Origin: DATBSL01 sp964561785
GTDB lineage: Bacteria > Acidobacteriota > Vicinamibacteria > Fen-336
DNA: 64,000 nucleotides
Reading direction: 5' to 3'
Assembly: GCA_964561785.1 (NCBI GenBank)
Contig: CAZLRF010000010.1
Location: 40,930-104,929 of the forward strand
Positions 16,178 through 25,566 of the stretch are shown here, in pieces. The translations under genes and the position numbers were made by a program. Under the pieces are notes generated by a model, which worked only from the letters and a program-made list of their open reading frames with translations, was not told the DNA's origin and made no database searches. How positions within the stretch are numbered: the first letter of the stretch is position 1; each line of letters starts with the position of its first letter.

Positions 16178-17572
16178 CTGACCAACCAACCCGCAGACTC
16201 CGCTCTCGCCTCCGCCGGCGCCTGGCTCGCCGCGGCCGTCTCGGGCGCGGCCGACGCCGTGTACGGCCCGTGGACGATCGCGCTGCTGTTCGCGGTGGCG
16301 ATCTTCCTAACGGTGCGCCTGCGGTTCGTCCAGGTCACCCGCTTCCGTGACGCCGTGCGTTCGTTCCGGCCCGCGACGGGCGAGGGGGGCGGGGCGCTCA
16401 GCCCCTTCCAGGCGTTCATGACCGCGCTCGCGGCGACGATCGGCACCGGGAACATCGCGGGGGTCGCGACCGCCGTCGTGTCGGGGGGGCCGGGGGCCCT
16501 GTTCTGGATCTGGTGCTACGGGTTCTTCGCGACCGCGGTGAAGCTCTCGGAGGCGGTGCTCGGGGTCAGCTTCCGCCGGCTCGGCGAGGGCCGTCTCTCC
16601 GCCGGGCCCATGCACTACCTGCGCGACGGCCTGGGCCTGCGACGCCTCGGCTGGGTGTACGCCCTCGTCGCCGGACTCGCCGCCCTCACGACCACGCCGT
16701 TCACCCAGCCGAACTCGATCGCGGTGGTCCTCGAGAGCCAGCTCGGCATCGACACCCTCGCGACTGGCGTCGTCGTGGCCGTGCTGACCTGGCTCGTGGT
16801 GATCGGCGGCGTCACGTCGATCGGACGTGCGGCGGAGAAGCTCTCGCCGCTCAAGGTGGCGCTCTACCTCGCGGGGGGGATTCTCGTGATCGCCCTCCAC
16901 GCGGACCGCCTGCCGGGAACGATCGCCCTCGTGCTCGAGGAGGCGTTCTCGCTGCGCGCGGCGGGCGGGACGGCGGCCGGGGTCGGGGTGCTCGTCGCGA
17001 TGCGCTACGGCCTCGCCCGCGGGATGTACGCGAACGAGGCGGGCTACGGCACGGCGGCCTTCGTTTACGGGACCGCCCGCAGCCGGCGGCCCGCGCAGCA
17101 GGGCATGGCCGCGGTCATGGAGGTGTTCGTGATCTCGTTCCTCACCTCCTCGATCAGCGGGCTCAGCATCCTCGTGACCGGCGTGTGGCGCTCGGGCCTG
17201 ACGTCCACCGCGGCGGTGGCCGAGGCCTTCAACCACGCGGTTCCGGTCGCCGGGGGATGGGTCGTGGCCTTCTGCACGTTCCTCTTCGGCTACACGACGC
17301 TCATCGGGTGGTCGTACTACGGCGAGGTGTGCCTCGAGTACCTCTTCGGCCCGCGGGTCGTCCGGCCCTACCGCTGGGTCTACTGCGGGCTCGTCGTGCT
17401 CGGGGCGACGAGCCGGGTCGAGCTCGTGTGGGCGTGGGGGGACCTCATGAACGGCCTCCAGATCTTCCCCAACCTGGTCGGCGTGGTGGGGCTCTCGGGG
17501 CTCGTCGCCCGGGTGCTGCGGGAGGACGCGGCGGCGACGCGGGGGGAGCCCGCGGGGGGAGGACGGCGGTGA
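16178..17572 (+). CDS. Alanine/glycine:cation symporter (AGCS family), probable CTG start
   Basis: About 464 residues, some ten membrane segments. Family signatures are clear: GEGGGALSPFQAFMTALAAT, IGTGNIAGVATAV, GPGALFWIWCYGF, RYGLARGMYANEAGYGTAAF. These sodium- or proton-coupled carriers import alanine, glycine or related small amino acids. The first conventional start in frame is GTG 16259, but that would remove SAGAWLAAAVSGAADAVYGP, the family's usual N-terminal lead into the first helix. The only other in-frame initiation candidate after the upstream stop at 16148 is CTG 16178, preceded by GGGGGAG. I therefore place the start there with reservation. lysA overlaps its end (GTGA). Confidence 0.88.
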   Translation: MTNQPADSALASAGAWLAAAVSGAADAVYGPWTIALLFAVAIFLTVRLRFVQVTRFRDAVRSFRPATGEGGGALSPFQAFMTALAATIGTGNIAGVATAVVSGGPGALFWIWCYGFFATAVKLSEAVLGVSFRRLGEGRLSAGPMHYLRDGLGLRRLGWVYALVAGLAALTTTPFTQPNSIAVVLESQLGIDTLATGVVVAVLTWLVVIGGVTSIGRAAEKLSPLKVALYLAGGILVIALHADRLPGTIALVLEEAFSLRAAGGTAAGVGVLVAMRYGLARGMYANEAGYGTAAFVYGTARSRRPAQQGMAAVMEVFVISFLTSSISGLSILVTGVWRSGLTSTAAVAEAFNHAVPVAGGWVVAFCTFLFGYTTLIGWSYYGEVCLEYLFGPRVVRPYRWVYCGLVVLGATSRVELVWAWGDLMNGLQIFPNLVGVVGLSGLVARVLREDAAATRGEPAGGGRR

Positions 17573-18807
17573 GCGGTTTCGCCAGGGTCGGGGACGTTCT
17601 AGGGTGCGACGGCGTCTCGCTCGAGGAGGCGGCTCGTGCCCACGGCACGCCGCTCTACGTGTACAGCCGCGCCGCGATCGAGGAGGGCTTCTCGGCCTAC
17701 GAGGCGGCGTTCGCCTCCGCCCGGCCGCGGATCTGCTACGCGGTCAAGGCGAACGGCAACGGGGCCATCCTTCGCCTGCTCGCCTCGCGCGGCGCCGGGG
17801 CCGACATCGTCTCCGGGGGGGAGCTCCTCGCGGCGCGGCGGGCCGGGTTCCCCCCGGAGCGGATCGTCTTCGCCGGCGTCGGCAAGTCCGAGGCCGAGAT
17901 CGCCCTCGGCCTCGAGCACGGGATCGGCGAGTGGAACGCCGAGAGCGAGGAGGAGATCGCCCGGATCGGCGCCGCGGCGGCCGTGCGGGGCGGCCGCGCG
18001 CGGATCTTGCTGCGCGTGAACCCCGACATCGACCCCCGGTCCCACCCCTACATCTCGACCGGGCTGCGCGAGGCCAAGTTCGGCGTGCCGATCGGTCGCG
18101 CCCGTGAGATCTTCCGCCGGTCGCGGGAGCGGGACGGGGTCGACATGGTCGGGGTGCAGTGCCACATCGGCTCGCAGATCACCGACATGGAGCCGCTCGC
18201 GGCGGCCGCGCGGGCCCTCGCCCGGCTCAGCCGGGAGCTGCTCGACGAGGGCTTCGCGCTGCGGACGATCGACCTCGGGGGGGGGCTGGGCGTCAGCTAC
18301 GACGGGAGCGAGGCGCCCGACCCGCGGCGCCTCGCCGCCGCCGTGCTGCCGGCGGTGGAGAGGCTGCCCCTGAGGCTCGTCCTCGAGCCGGGGCGCTCGC
18401 TGGTGGCGCGCGCGGGCGTGCTGCTCACGCGCGTGCTCTACGTCAAGGAGGGAGAAGGCCGGACGTTCGTGGTCGTCGACGCCGCGATGAACGACCTGCT
18501 GCGGCCGGCGCTCTACGACGCCTTCCACCGCGTGGAGCCGGTGACGCGGCGGGGGAGGAGGGCGGCGCTCGTCGACGTGGTGGGGCCGGTGTGCGAGACG
18601 GCGGACTTCCTCGCCCGGCGCCGCGAGCTGGAGAGGCCCGAGCCGGGCGAGCTGCTCGCCGTGCGCGACGCGGGGGCTTACGGGTTCTCGATGTCCTCGA
18701 ACTACAACATGCGGCCGCGCGCGGCCGAGGTGATGGTCGAGGACGGGGGCGTACGCCTCGTCCGCCGCCGCGAGACCTTCGAGGACCTGGTGCGGACGGA
18801 GGTCTGA
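17569..18807 (+). CDS. lysA: Diaminopimelate decarboxylase
   Basis: The 412-residue PLP enzyme of the alanine-racemase fold carries the LysA signatures: RICYAVKANGNGAILRLLA with the PLP lysine, GADIVSGGEL, GVQCHIGSQITD, LEPGRSLVARAG, DVVGPVCETADFLA and DAGAYGFSMSSNYN. It removes the D-centre carboxyl of meso-diaminopimelate to give L-lysine, the last step of the DAP pathway. Start GTG 17569 overlaps the symporter stop by four bases, so it is translationally coupled to an amino-acid importer rather than sitting with dap biosynthesis genes; use of salvaged murein DAP is a possible context. Its end is nine bases from the convergent serine-hydrolase gene. Confidence 0.95.
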   Translation: MSGFARVGDVLGCDGVSLEEAARAHGTPLYVYSRAAIEEGFSAYEAAFASARPRICYAVKANGNGAILRLLASRGAGADIVSGGELLAARRAGFPPERIVFAGVGKSEAEIALGLEHGIGEWNAESEEEIARIGAAAAVRGGRARILLRVNPDIDPRSHPYISTGLREAKFGVPIGRAREIFRRSRERDGVDMVGVQCHIGSQITDMEPLAAAARALARLSRELLDEGFALRTIDLGGGLGVSYDGSEAPDPRRLAAAVLPAVERLPLRLVLEPGRSLVARAGVLLTRVLYVKEGEGRTFVVVDAAMNDLLRPALYDAFHRVEPVTRRGRRAALVDVVGPVCETADFLARRRELERPEPGELLAVRDAGAYGFSMSSNYNMRPRAAEVMVEDGGVRLVRRRETFEDLVRTEV

Positions 18808-18816
18808 CCGGAGCCC

Positions 18817-19755
18817 CTACGGGGCCGCGATCCGGTCGGAGATCACCCGGCCGTGCTCGCTCGAGCGGGCGAGGCGGTCGAAGGTGTCGTAGAGGGCGGC
18901 CGAGATCTCCGCGATCGCGTCCTCGCCCTCCTTCTCCCGGACGAGGAACGAGGTCATGATCGCCGCCTCGTAGGGGCGGCCGGGCACGTCCACCCACGCC
19001 GCCTCGCACCGTACGCCCTCGAGGGCGCCCGGTTTGCTCACGGCGCGGACGCCCTCGGGCAGGCCGCGCCGGAAGGGCGACGCCTCGTCGGGGACCGAGG
19101 CGACCGCGAGGATGTCGCGGGCGAGGCCGGGGGCGAGGCCCTCGCCCGTGGCCACGATCCCGGCGAGCCGCGCCATCTCGCGGGGCGTCGACACGTTCTC
19201 GTCTCCGCGCCGGGCGGCCTCGAGGTCCATCATCAGCCGGCGCAGGCGCGTCCGCGGGAGGCCGAGGCCTTCGAGGCGCCGGTTGACCGCGTCCATGCCC
19301 ACCCGGCGCACGAGGACGTTCGTGGCCTCGTTGTCCGACCAGCCGATCATCAGGACGGCGAGGTCGCGCCAGGTGAGGCTCACTCGGTCGCCGAGCTCCT
19401 GCAGGATGCCTCCGCCCCGCACACGGGGCGCCGGCGGCCGGGTCTCGCCGGCGAGGTCGAGGCGACCCTCGCCCGCCTGCCGGTAGAGCTCGTAGAGCAC
19501 GGCGAGCTTGATCGACGAGGCGGTGGGGAAGGTCTCGTCGGGGCGCAGCTCGATCGCGGCCCCCGTCGCGACGTCGCGGACGAAGACGCCGAGGACCCCG
19601 TCGAGGCGGGCGTCGACCGCGCGCAGGCGCGACTCGAGCCGCGCGAGGAGCGCGGCCTCCTTCGGCGGCCGCTCGGAGGCGAGACCGGGCGCCGCGAGGA
19701 CGCCGAGGAGGAGGGCGAGGGTGGCGGCGCGCGAGCGGGTCAGGGCTGCTTCCAT
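18817..19755 (-). CDS. Class-A beta-lactamase-like serine hydrolase, exported, probably not a true lactamase
   Basis: The 312-residue protein has a signal peptide (about residues 8-27, ending near GLAS) and the penicilloyl-serine-transferase motifs: Ser80-x-x-Lys83 in TASSIKL, Ser140-Asp141-Asn142 in WSDNEATN and Lys241-Pro-Gly in SKPG (KTG in class A). In the omega loop, aligned backwards from the ENVSTP turn, the deacylating Glu166 and Asn170 of class A enzymes appear as Met and Leu, so fast beta-lactam hydrolysis is unlikely. The protein may instead bind or trim murein peptides. It is the last gene of an operon with a peptide-binding protein and an NlpC/P60 peptidase; its start overlaps the upstream gene by 16 bases. 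Confidence 0.85.
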   Translation of the reverse strand: MEAALTRSRAATLALLLGVLAAPGLASERPPKEAALLARLESRLRAVDARLDGVLGVFVRDVATGAAIELRPDETFPTASSIKLAVLYELYRQAGEGRLDLAGETRPPAPRVRGGGILQELGDRVSLTWRDLAVLMIGWSDNEATNVLVRRVGMDAVNRRLEGLGLPRTRLRRLMMDLEAARRGDENVSTPREMARLAGIVATGEGLAPGLARDILAVASVPDEASPFRRGLPEGVRAVSKPGALEGVRCEAAWVDVPGRPYEAAIMTSFLVREKEGEDAIAEISAALYDTFDRLARSSEHGRVISDRIAAP

Positions 19756-21197
19756 GCCTTGTCGAACCTCAGGATGCCGGTGGGCCCGACCGCGAGGCCG
19801 TGGACGTGGCGGCGGTGGGCCGTGAACACGGGGGTGTGGTAGAGCGGGACGAAGGGCATGTCCCGCTGGAACTGCTCCTGCGCCGAGCGGTAGAGGGCGA
19901 GGCGGGCGGCGGGGGCGCGCTCGACCCGGGCCCGCTTGAGGAGCCCGTCCACGGTCGGGCTGCGGTAGCGGCTGCGGTTCGTGGTGCCGACGGAGCCCGA
20001 GTCGAGCAGAGCGGTGAGGAAGTCGTTGGCGTCGAGCGTGTCGGCCTGCCAGCCCAGCAGCGCGAGGTCGAAGTCGCCCGCCGCCGTCAGCCGCACCTGC
20101 TCGCTCCAGGTCGGGGTCTCGCGCAGGACGACGGCCACTCCCACCCGGGCGAGGTCGTCGCGGAGGCGGCGGGCGACCCCGAGCGGGTCGACGAGGTACG
20201 GGCGCGGGTCGCGCGAGACGGTGAGCGTCGGCCCGAGCGGCCCGGCGGGAAGCGCGGCGTCGAGAAGGCGGCGGGCGGCCTCGGGGTCGAGGACCAGCTC
20301 CCGGGCGCGAGCGTCGTGGCCGGAGAGGGTCGGCGGCAGCGGCCCGTGCGCCGGCTCCGCGTGGCCGCCGAGGACGTCACGCGTCAGCGCGACGCGGTCG
20401 ATCGCGCGGGAGAGCGCGCGGCGGACGCGGGCGTCCGTGAACGGGGGGCGCTCGTTGTTGACCGCGAGGTAGACCAGGTTGAGCCCGGTCTGGGAGTCGA
20501 GGGCGAGGCCCGCCTCGTCGCGCAGCCGAGCGGCCCGCCCGGGGCCGAGGGCCGAGGTGACGTCCGCCTCGCCCGACACGAGGGCGGCGGCGAGGGCGTC
20601 CTCGTCGGCGAAGCGGCGGAACGCGAGGCGGAGGAGGCGCGGCCGTCCCGCCCAGTGTCCCGCGAAGGCCTCGAGCTCGACGAGGCCGGGGCGGGCCCGG
20701 ACGAGCTTGAATGGGCCCGTGCCGACCGGCGGACCTTCCGGGGCGTCGTGCAGGCGGAGGGGGCTCTGCAGGGCGAAGAAGGGTTGCGAGAGCGTCGAGA
20801 GGAGAGCGGCGTTCGGCCGCTCGAGGGTGAGCTGGACCACGAGCGGCCCGAGCCTCTCCGCCCGTCCCGGGAAGGCACGCTCGCGCCGCAGGTGCTCGAA
20901 GTTGCCGACCACCGCGTCCGCGTCGAAGAGCGACCCGTCGTGGAAGCGCACCCCCTCGCGCAGGGTGAAGGTCCACACCCGCTGGTCGGCCGTGGCCCAG
21001 CTGGTCGCGAGCACCCCTTCGGGACGGAGCGAGCCGGGCCGGACGCGGACGAGCGTGTCGCAGACGCTCGCGACGATCTCCGCGGCGACGATGTCGGTGG
21101 CCTGGTGCGGCTCGAGGCCTGCGGGCTCGGCGAGCGTCCCCACCACGAGCGTGTCCGTCGGGGCGGCGAGGAGCGCGGCGAGGAGGAGCGGAGTCAA
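19740..21197 (-). CDS. Family 5 extracellular solute-binding protein (peptide/nickel ABC type)
   Basis: The 485-residue protein starts at TTG 21197 (TTGA overlap with the NlpC gene). A short signal peptide (LTPLLLAALLAAPTDT) is followed by TLVVGTLAEPAGLEPHQATD, the standard opening of DppA/OppA-like binding proteins, and FTLREGVRFHDGSLFDADAV, NPLSQP-like and FTDARVRRALSRAIDRVALT segments later. Such proteins capture oligopeptides in the periplasm for ABC import. No permease or ATPase genes adjoin it, so it either uses a transporter encoded elsewhere or acts with the neighbouring murein enzymes. Length is a little short of the usual 500-540 residues. Confidence 0.9.
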   Translation of the reverse strand: MTPLLLAALLAAPTDTLVVGTLAEPAGLEPHQATDIVAAEIVASVCDTLVRVRPGSLRPEGVLATSWATADQRVWTFTLREGVRFHDGSLFDADAVVGNFEHLRRERAFPGRAERLGPLVVQLTLERPNAALLSTLSQPFFALQSPLRLHDAPEGPPVGTGPFKLVRARPGLVELEAFAGHWAGRPRLLRLAFRRFADEDALAAALVSGEADVTSALGPGRAARLRDEAGLALDSQTGLNLVYLAVNNERPPFTDARVRRALSRAIDRVALTRDVLGGHAEPAHGPLPPTLSGHDARARELVLDPEAARRLLDAALPAGPLGPTLTVSRDPRPYLVDPLGVARRLRDDLARVGVAVVLRETPTWSEQVRLTAAGDFDLALLGWQADTLDANDFLTALLDSGSVGTTNRSRYRSPTVDGLLKRARVERAPAARLALYRSAQEQFQRDMPFVPLYHTPVFTAHRRHVHGLAVGPTGILRFDKAWKQP

Positions 21198-22072
21198 CGC
21201 GGCCGCCGGGCGCCCTGATAGATCGCCGCCCAGTGGGGGTCGTCGAGGCGGTCCTCGCGCACGACCGGGGTCTCGTGGGTGGTCGCGTTGACGAAGCGTC
21301 CGTCCCCGAGGTACAGGCCCACGTGCGTGATGTCCCACGCGTCGCGGCCGAAGAACACGAGGTCGCCGGGGGCGAGGTCCTCGCGCGACACCCAGGCGGT
21401 GCCGGGGGCTTCGTACTGCAGGTGCGCGTCGCGGGGGAGACGGACGCCGTGGGCGTGGTACACGCGGCTGACGAGGCCCGAGCAGTCGATGCCGCGGACG
21501 GTCATGCCGCCCCAGAGATAGGGTACGCCCAGGAAGCGGCGGGCGGTGGCGATCACGTCGAGCGGCGTCCCCCGCGCGGGCGGGGCGGAGGCGTCCACCT
21601 CCCGCACGTCCCCTCGCTGGATCCACGCGGTGTCGCCGGACGGCAGCCGCACGGGGATCCATCGAGGGGACGGACCCTCGCCCGCGACCTCGAGGCGCGT
21701 GGCGAGCGGCGCCTGCACCCTCGGCCGGGCGCTCGTGACGTCCGGCTCACGGTAGAGATTGGCCATGAGGCTCGTGACCTCCACCACGCGTCCGGCGCGC
21801 GCGTAGCGGGGTGCGGTCTCGTCCGGGTACGGGACGAGGGCGGCGCGGGGGATGAAGCCCGTGTAGCGGTCGGGCGTGCGCACCCGGGCGAACGCCCCCG
21901 TCGTCTCGAGGACGTCGACGGTCTCGCCGAGCGTCGCCTGGCTGACCACGTCGACGGAGTCGTCGGGGAGAGAGTACAGGTTCTCGACCGCGACCGCGAC
22001 GACCGCCTGCGGGGCGGAGGAGCCGGCGCCCGCGAGCGGGGCGAGGGCGGCCACGAGCGCGAGGGGGCTCAC
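21194..22072 (-). CDS. SH3-domain NlpC/P60 endopeptidase (YkfC-like)
   Basis: The 292-residue secreted protein has a signal peptide (to about residue 20), two bacterial SH3 domains (about 25-80 and 90-160) and an NlpC/P60 cysteine peptidase (170-292). The catalytic residues are visible: Cys197 in GIDCSGLVSRVY, His250 in ITHVGLYLG and His266 in NATTHETP. This SH3b2-NlpC layout is that of YkfC, which cuts gamma-D-Glu-diaminopimelate bonds in murein peptides with a free N-terminal L-Ala. It heads the operon with the peptide-binding and serine-hydrolase genes. Start GTG 22072 lies only six bases after a TAGAAT hexamer. Confidence 0.92.
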   Translation of the reverse strand: MSPLALVAALAPLAGAGSSAPQAVVAVAVENLYSLPDDSVDVVSQATLGETVDVLETTGAFARVRTPDRYTGFIPRAALVPYPDETAPRYARAGRVVEVTSLMANLYREPDVTSARPRVQAPLATRLEVAGEGPSPRWIPVRLPSGDTAWIQRGDVREVDASAPPARGTPLDVIATARRFLGVPYLWGGMTVRGIDCSGLVSRVYHAHGVRLPRDAHLQYEAPGTAWVSREDLAPGDLVFFGRDAWDITHVGLYLGDGRFVNATTHETPVVREDRLDDPHWAAIYQGARRPR

Positions 22073-22078
22073 GGCCGG

Positions 22079-22084
22079 ATTCTA
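22079..22084 (-). promoter_or_regulatory. TAGAAT -10 element before the NlpC/P60 operon
   Basis: Minus-strand TAGAAT ends six bases before the GTG start at 22072, so the transcript would begin at or beside the start codon. It also sits just downstream of the ABC permease stop codon. Confidence 0.5.
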
Positions 22085-22088
22085 ACCG

Positions 22089-23309
<1,221 letters not shown>

Positions 23310-23320
23310 GTCGTCTCCTC

Positions 23321-24076
23321 CTAGGCCTCGGCCTCGATCGGGGGCAGAGCGGCGAGCTCTCGGGCCGCGTCGCGGCGGGTCCTCACCGGCTCGTCGGTGA
23401 GGATGCGCCCGTCACGGACGGTCACGACCCGCGTCGCGTACTCGGCGATGTCGTGCTCGTGGGTGATGAGGAGCACGGTGATGCCGCGCTCGCGGTTGAG
23501 CCGCTGCAGGATCTCCATGATCTCGACGCTGGTGCGGCTGTCCAGGTTGCCGGTGGGCTCGTCGGCGAGGATCAGCTCGGGGTCGTTGACGAGGGCGCGC
23601 GCGATCGCGACCCGCTGCTGCTGGCCGCCCGAGAGCTGGTTCGGCGTGTGGTGGGCGCGCTCGGCGAGGGAGACCGCGGCGAGGAGCGACATCGCCTTCG
23701 CGTGCCTCTCGGCCGGGCGGTGGCCGCGACCGTTGTACAGGAGCGGCAGCTCGACGTTCTCGAGCGCGGTGGTGCGGGGGAGCAGGCTGAAGTTCTGGAA
23801 GACGAACCCGATCTTGCGGTTGCGCAGCTCGGCGCGGCGGTCGCGGTCGAAGCCCGAGACGTCCTCCCCGTCGAGGTAGTAGTGGCCGGAGGTGGGCCGA
23901 TCGAGGAGGCCCAGGATGTTCATGAGCGTGGACTTGCCGGACCCCGAGGCCCCCACGACCGCGAAGAAGGAGCCGGCGGCGATGTCGAGGCTGACGCCCC
24001 GCAGGGCGTGCACGATCACGTCCCCGAGGGCGTACGAGCGCCTGAGGTCGACGACGCGGATGAGCGGTTCGGCCAT
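23321..24076 (-). CDS. ABC transporter ATP-binding protein (MacB/LolD type)
   Basis: The 251-residue ATPase has Walker A GASGSGKST, Q-loop FVFQNFSLLPR, signature LSGGQQQRVAIARALV, Walker B LILADEPTGNLD and the switch His in LLITHEHDIAEYA. The segment GHYYLDGEDVSGFDRDRRAE is typical of LolD/MacB ATPases. It powers the adjacent permease. The C-terminal tail beyond the H-loop is short, with no extra domain. It is four bases downstream of the adaptor gene. Confidence 0.94.
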   Translation of the reverse strand: MAEPLIRVVDLRRSYALGDVIVHALRGVSLDIAAGSFFAVVGASGSGKSTLMNILGLLDRPTSGHYYLDGEDVSGFDRDRRAELRNRKIGFVFQNFSLLPRTTALENVELPLLYNGRGHRPAERHAKAMSLLAAVSLAERAHHTPNQLSGGQQQRVAIARALVNDPELILADEPTGNLDSRTSVEIMEILQRLNRERGITVLLITHEHDIAEYATRVVTVRDGRILTDEPVRTRRDAARELAALPPIEAEA

Positions 24077-24080
24077 GGCG

Positions 24081-25442
24081 CTAGCGCTGCCGCGGCTGGG
24101 GCCGTTGAGGCTGGAACGGGTTCGACGTCGGGGAGGAGCCGGGCCGCGGCCCGGCGGCGCGGGAGCCCGGGATCTCGGTGCCGGTGATGACCCTGGCGCC
24201 CTCCTCGAGGCCCTCGCGCACCTCGATGAACTGGCCGTCGGAGATGCCGAGCCGGACTTCGACGGGCCGGGGCTGGCCCTTCTCGTCGGGCACGAACACC
24301 GTCGTCGGGCGACCCGGGCCGCGTCCGCCCCCCGGCCCGCCCCCGCCCCCGGGCCGACCGGTCCAGCCCCCGCCGGCCCCGGCCGGCCGCTGAGCGCCTC
24401 CCGGTCGTGCGCCGCCGCCCGCCACCCCTCCCGGGCCGGCGGGAAGGGCGGCCGCAGAGCCCGGGCGCCCGGACGGCCGCTCGTAGCCCTCGGGACGGAA
24501 GCGCAGGGCGGAGGCGGGAATGCGCAGGGCGTTCTCGGCCTTGCGAACGATGATCGACACGGTGGCGGTCATGCCCGGTCGCAGGAGGAGCTCGCGGTTG
24601 TCGACCGACACGATCGTGTTGTAGCTCACGACGTTCGACACCGTCGTCGGGTTGAGCCGGACCTGCTCCACGACGCCCTTGAACTCGCGCTCGGGGAAGG
24701 CGTCCACGTGGAAGACGACCTCCTGGCCCTCGCGGACCCGGCCCACGTCCGCCTCGTCCACCGCCGCGTTCACCCGCATCCGGGCGAGGTCGTTCGCGAT
24801 CACGAACAGCACCGGGGCCTGGAAGGACGCGGCGACGGTCTGGCCGACGTCCACGTTGCGCGAGATGACGACGCCGTCGATCGGGGTCGCGATCACGGTG
24901 TGCGAGAGGTCGACCTTCGCCTGGTTCACGTTCGCGACGGCCTGGCTCTCCGCGGCCTGGCTCGCCTTGAGCTGCGCGACCGCGCCGTCGTGGTTCGCCT
25001 TGGCCGTCTCGAGGTCGGTCTCGGCGATCAGCTTCTGCGCGGCGAGCTCCTTCGCGCGCTCGTACTTCTGCCGCGTGTCCTCGACCGCCGCCCGGGAGCG
25101 GTCGACGTTGGCGCGGGCGGACTGCAGGTTCGCCTCGGCCTGGCCGAGCCGGGCCTGGAGGATCGAGGGGTCCAGCCGGGCGATGACCTGGCCCTTCTTC
25201 ACCGTCGAGTTGAAGTCGGCATGGAGGCTCTCGATCGTACCCGAGACCTGCGAGCCCACCTGGACGGTGGTGACGGCCTCGAGGGTTCCCGTCGCGCCCA
25301 CCACCTCCACCACGTCGCCGCGGTCGACGGTGCCGATCGTGTAGCGGGTGGCCTCACCACGCCCCCGCAGGAGGAAGAACGCGCCGAGGGCGGCGACCGG
25401 GAGGAGGAGGAGCCAGAGGGAGCGGCTTCGCAGGGGTCTCAT
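24081..25442 (-). CDS. MacA-like periplasmic adaptor (HlyD family) with Gly/Pro-rich insert
   Basis: The 453-residue protein has an N-terminal signal anchor (about residues 5-25), a lipoyl half-motif (VEVVGATGTLEAVTTVQVGS), a long alpha-hairpin (about 85-180), the second lipoyl half (ATPIDGVVISRNVDVGQTV) and a beta-barrel. Between the barrel and membrane-proximal domain lies a low-complexity insert of about 55 residues made almost wholly of Gly, Pro, Arg and Ala (DNA about 24300-24470), which most MacA proteins lack. It links the ABC permease to the TolC-type channel. A TAAACT hexamer nine bases before ATG 25442 suggests its own promoter besides any read-through from the tolC-like gene. Confidence 0.92.
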   Translation of the reverse strand: MRPLRSRSLWLLLLPVAALGAFFLLRGRGEATRYTIGTVDRGDVVEVVGATGTLEAVTTVQVGSQVSGTIESLHADFNSTVKKGQVIARLDPSILQARLGQAEANLQSARANVDRSRAAVEDTRQKYERAKELAAQKLIAETDLETAKANHDGAVAQLKASQAAESQAVANVNQAKVDLSHTVIATPIDGVVISRNVDVGQTVAASFQAPVLFVIANDLARMRVNAAVDEADVGRVREGQEVVFHVDAFPEREFKGVVEQVRLNPTTVSNVVSYNTIVSVDNRELLLRPGMTATVSIIVRKAENALRIPASALRFRPEGYERPSGRPGSAAALPAGPGGVAGGGARPGGAQRPAGAGGGWTGRPGGGGGPGGGRGPGRPTTVFVPDEKGQPRPVEVRLGISDGQFIEVREGLEEGARVITGTEIPGSRAAGPRPGSSPTSNPFQPQRPQPRQR

Positions 25443-25451
25443 GACACTGAT

Positions 25452-25457
25452 AGTTTA
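25452..25457 (-). promoter_or_regulatory. Putative -10 element (TAAACT) of the MacAB-like genes
   Basis: Minus-strand TAAACT lies nine bases before the adaptor ATG at 25442, within an A/T-rich patch in the 124-base gap after the TolC-like gene. No clear -35 was recognised. Confidence 0.35.
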
Positions 25458-25520
25458 GACCGGCACCGCGGCCGGCCGGCGGCCGGCGCTGTAAGGGGCG
25501 TGTAAAGGGGGTCGAAACGA

Positions 25521-25548
25521 CGAGAAGGGGGCCGAGGCCCCCCTCTCG
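25521..25548 (-). terminator. Hairpin between the TolC-like and adaptor genes
   Basis: A 13-base inverted repeat with one mismatch (CGAGAAGGGGGCC / GGCCCCCCTCTCG, two-base centre) starts 18 bases after the TolC-like stop codon at 25567-25569. There is no strong T run after it on the minus strand, so partial termination or 3'-end protection is as likely as full termination. Confidence 0.5.
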
Positions 25549-25566
25549 CGCCCCTCGAGGCGCGGG

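Noticed and set aside
18817..19755. A class A beta-lactamase resistance gene
   Set aside because: Glu166 and the KTG triad are altered and the operon context is murein peptide processing.
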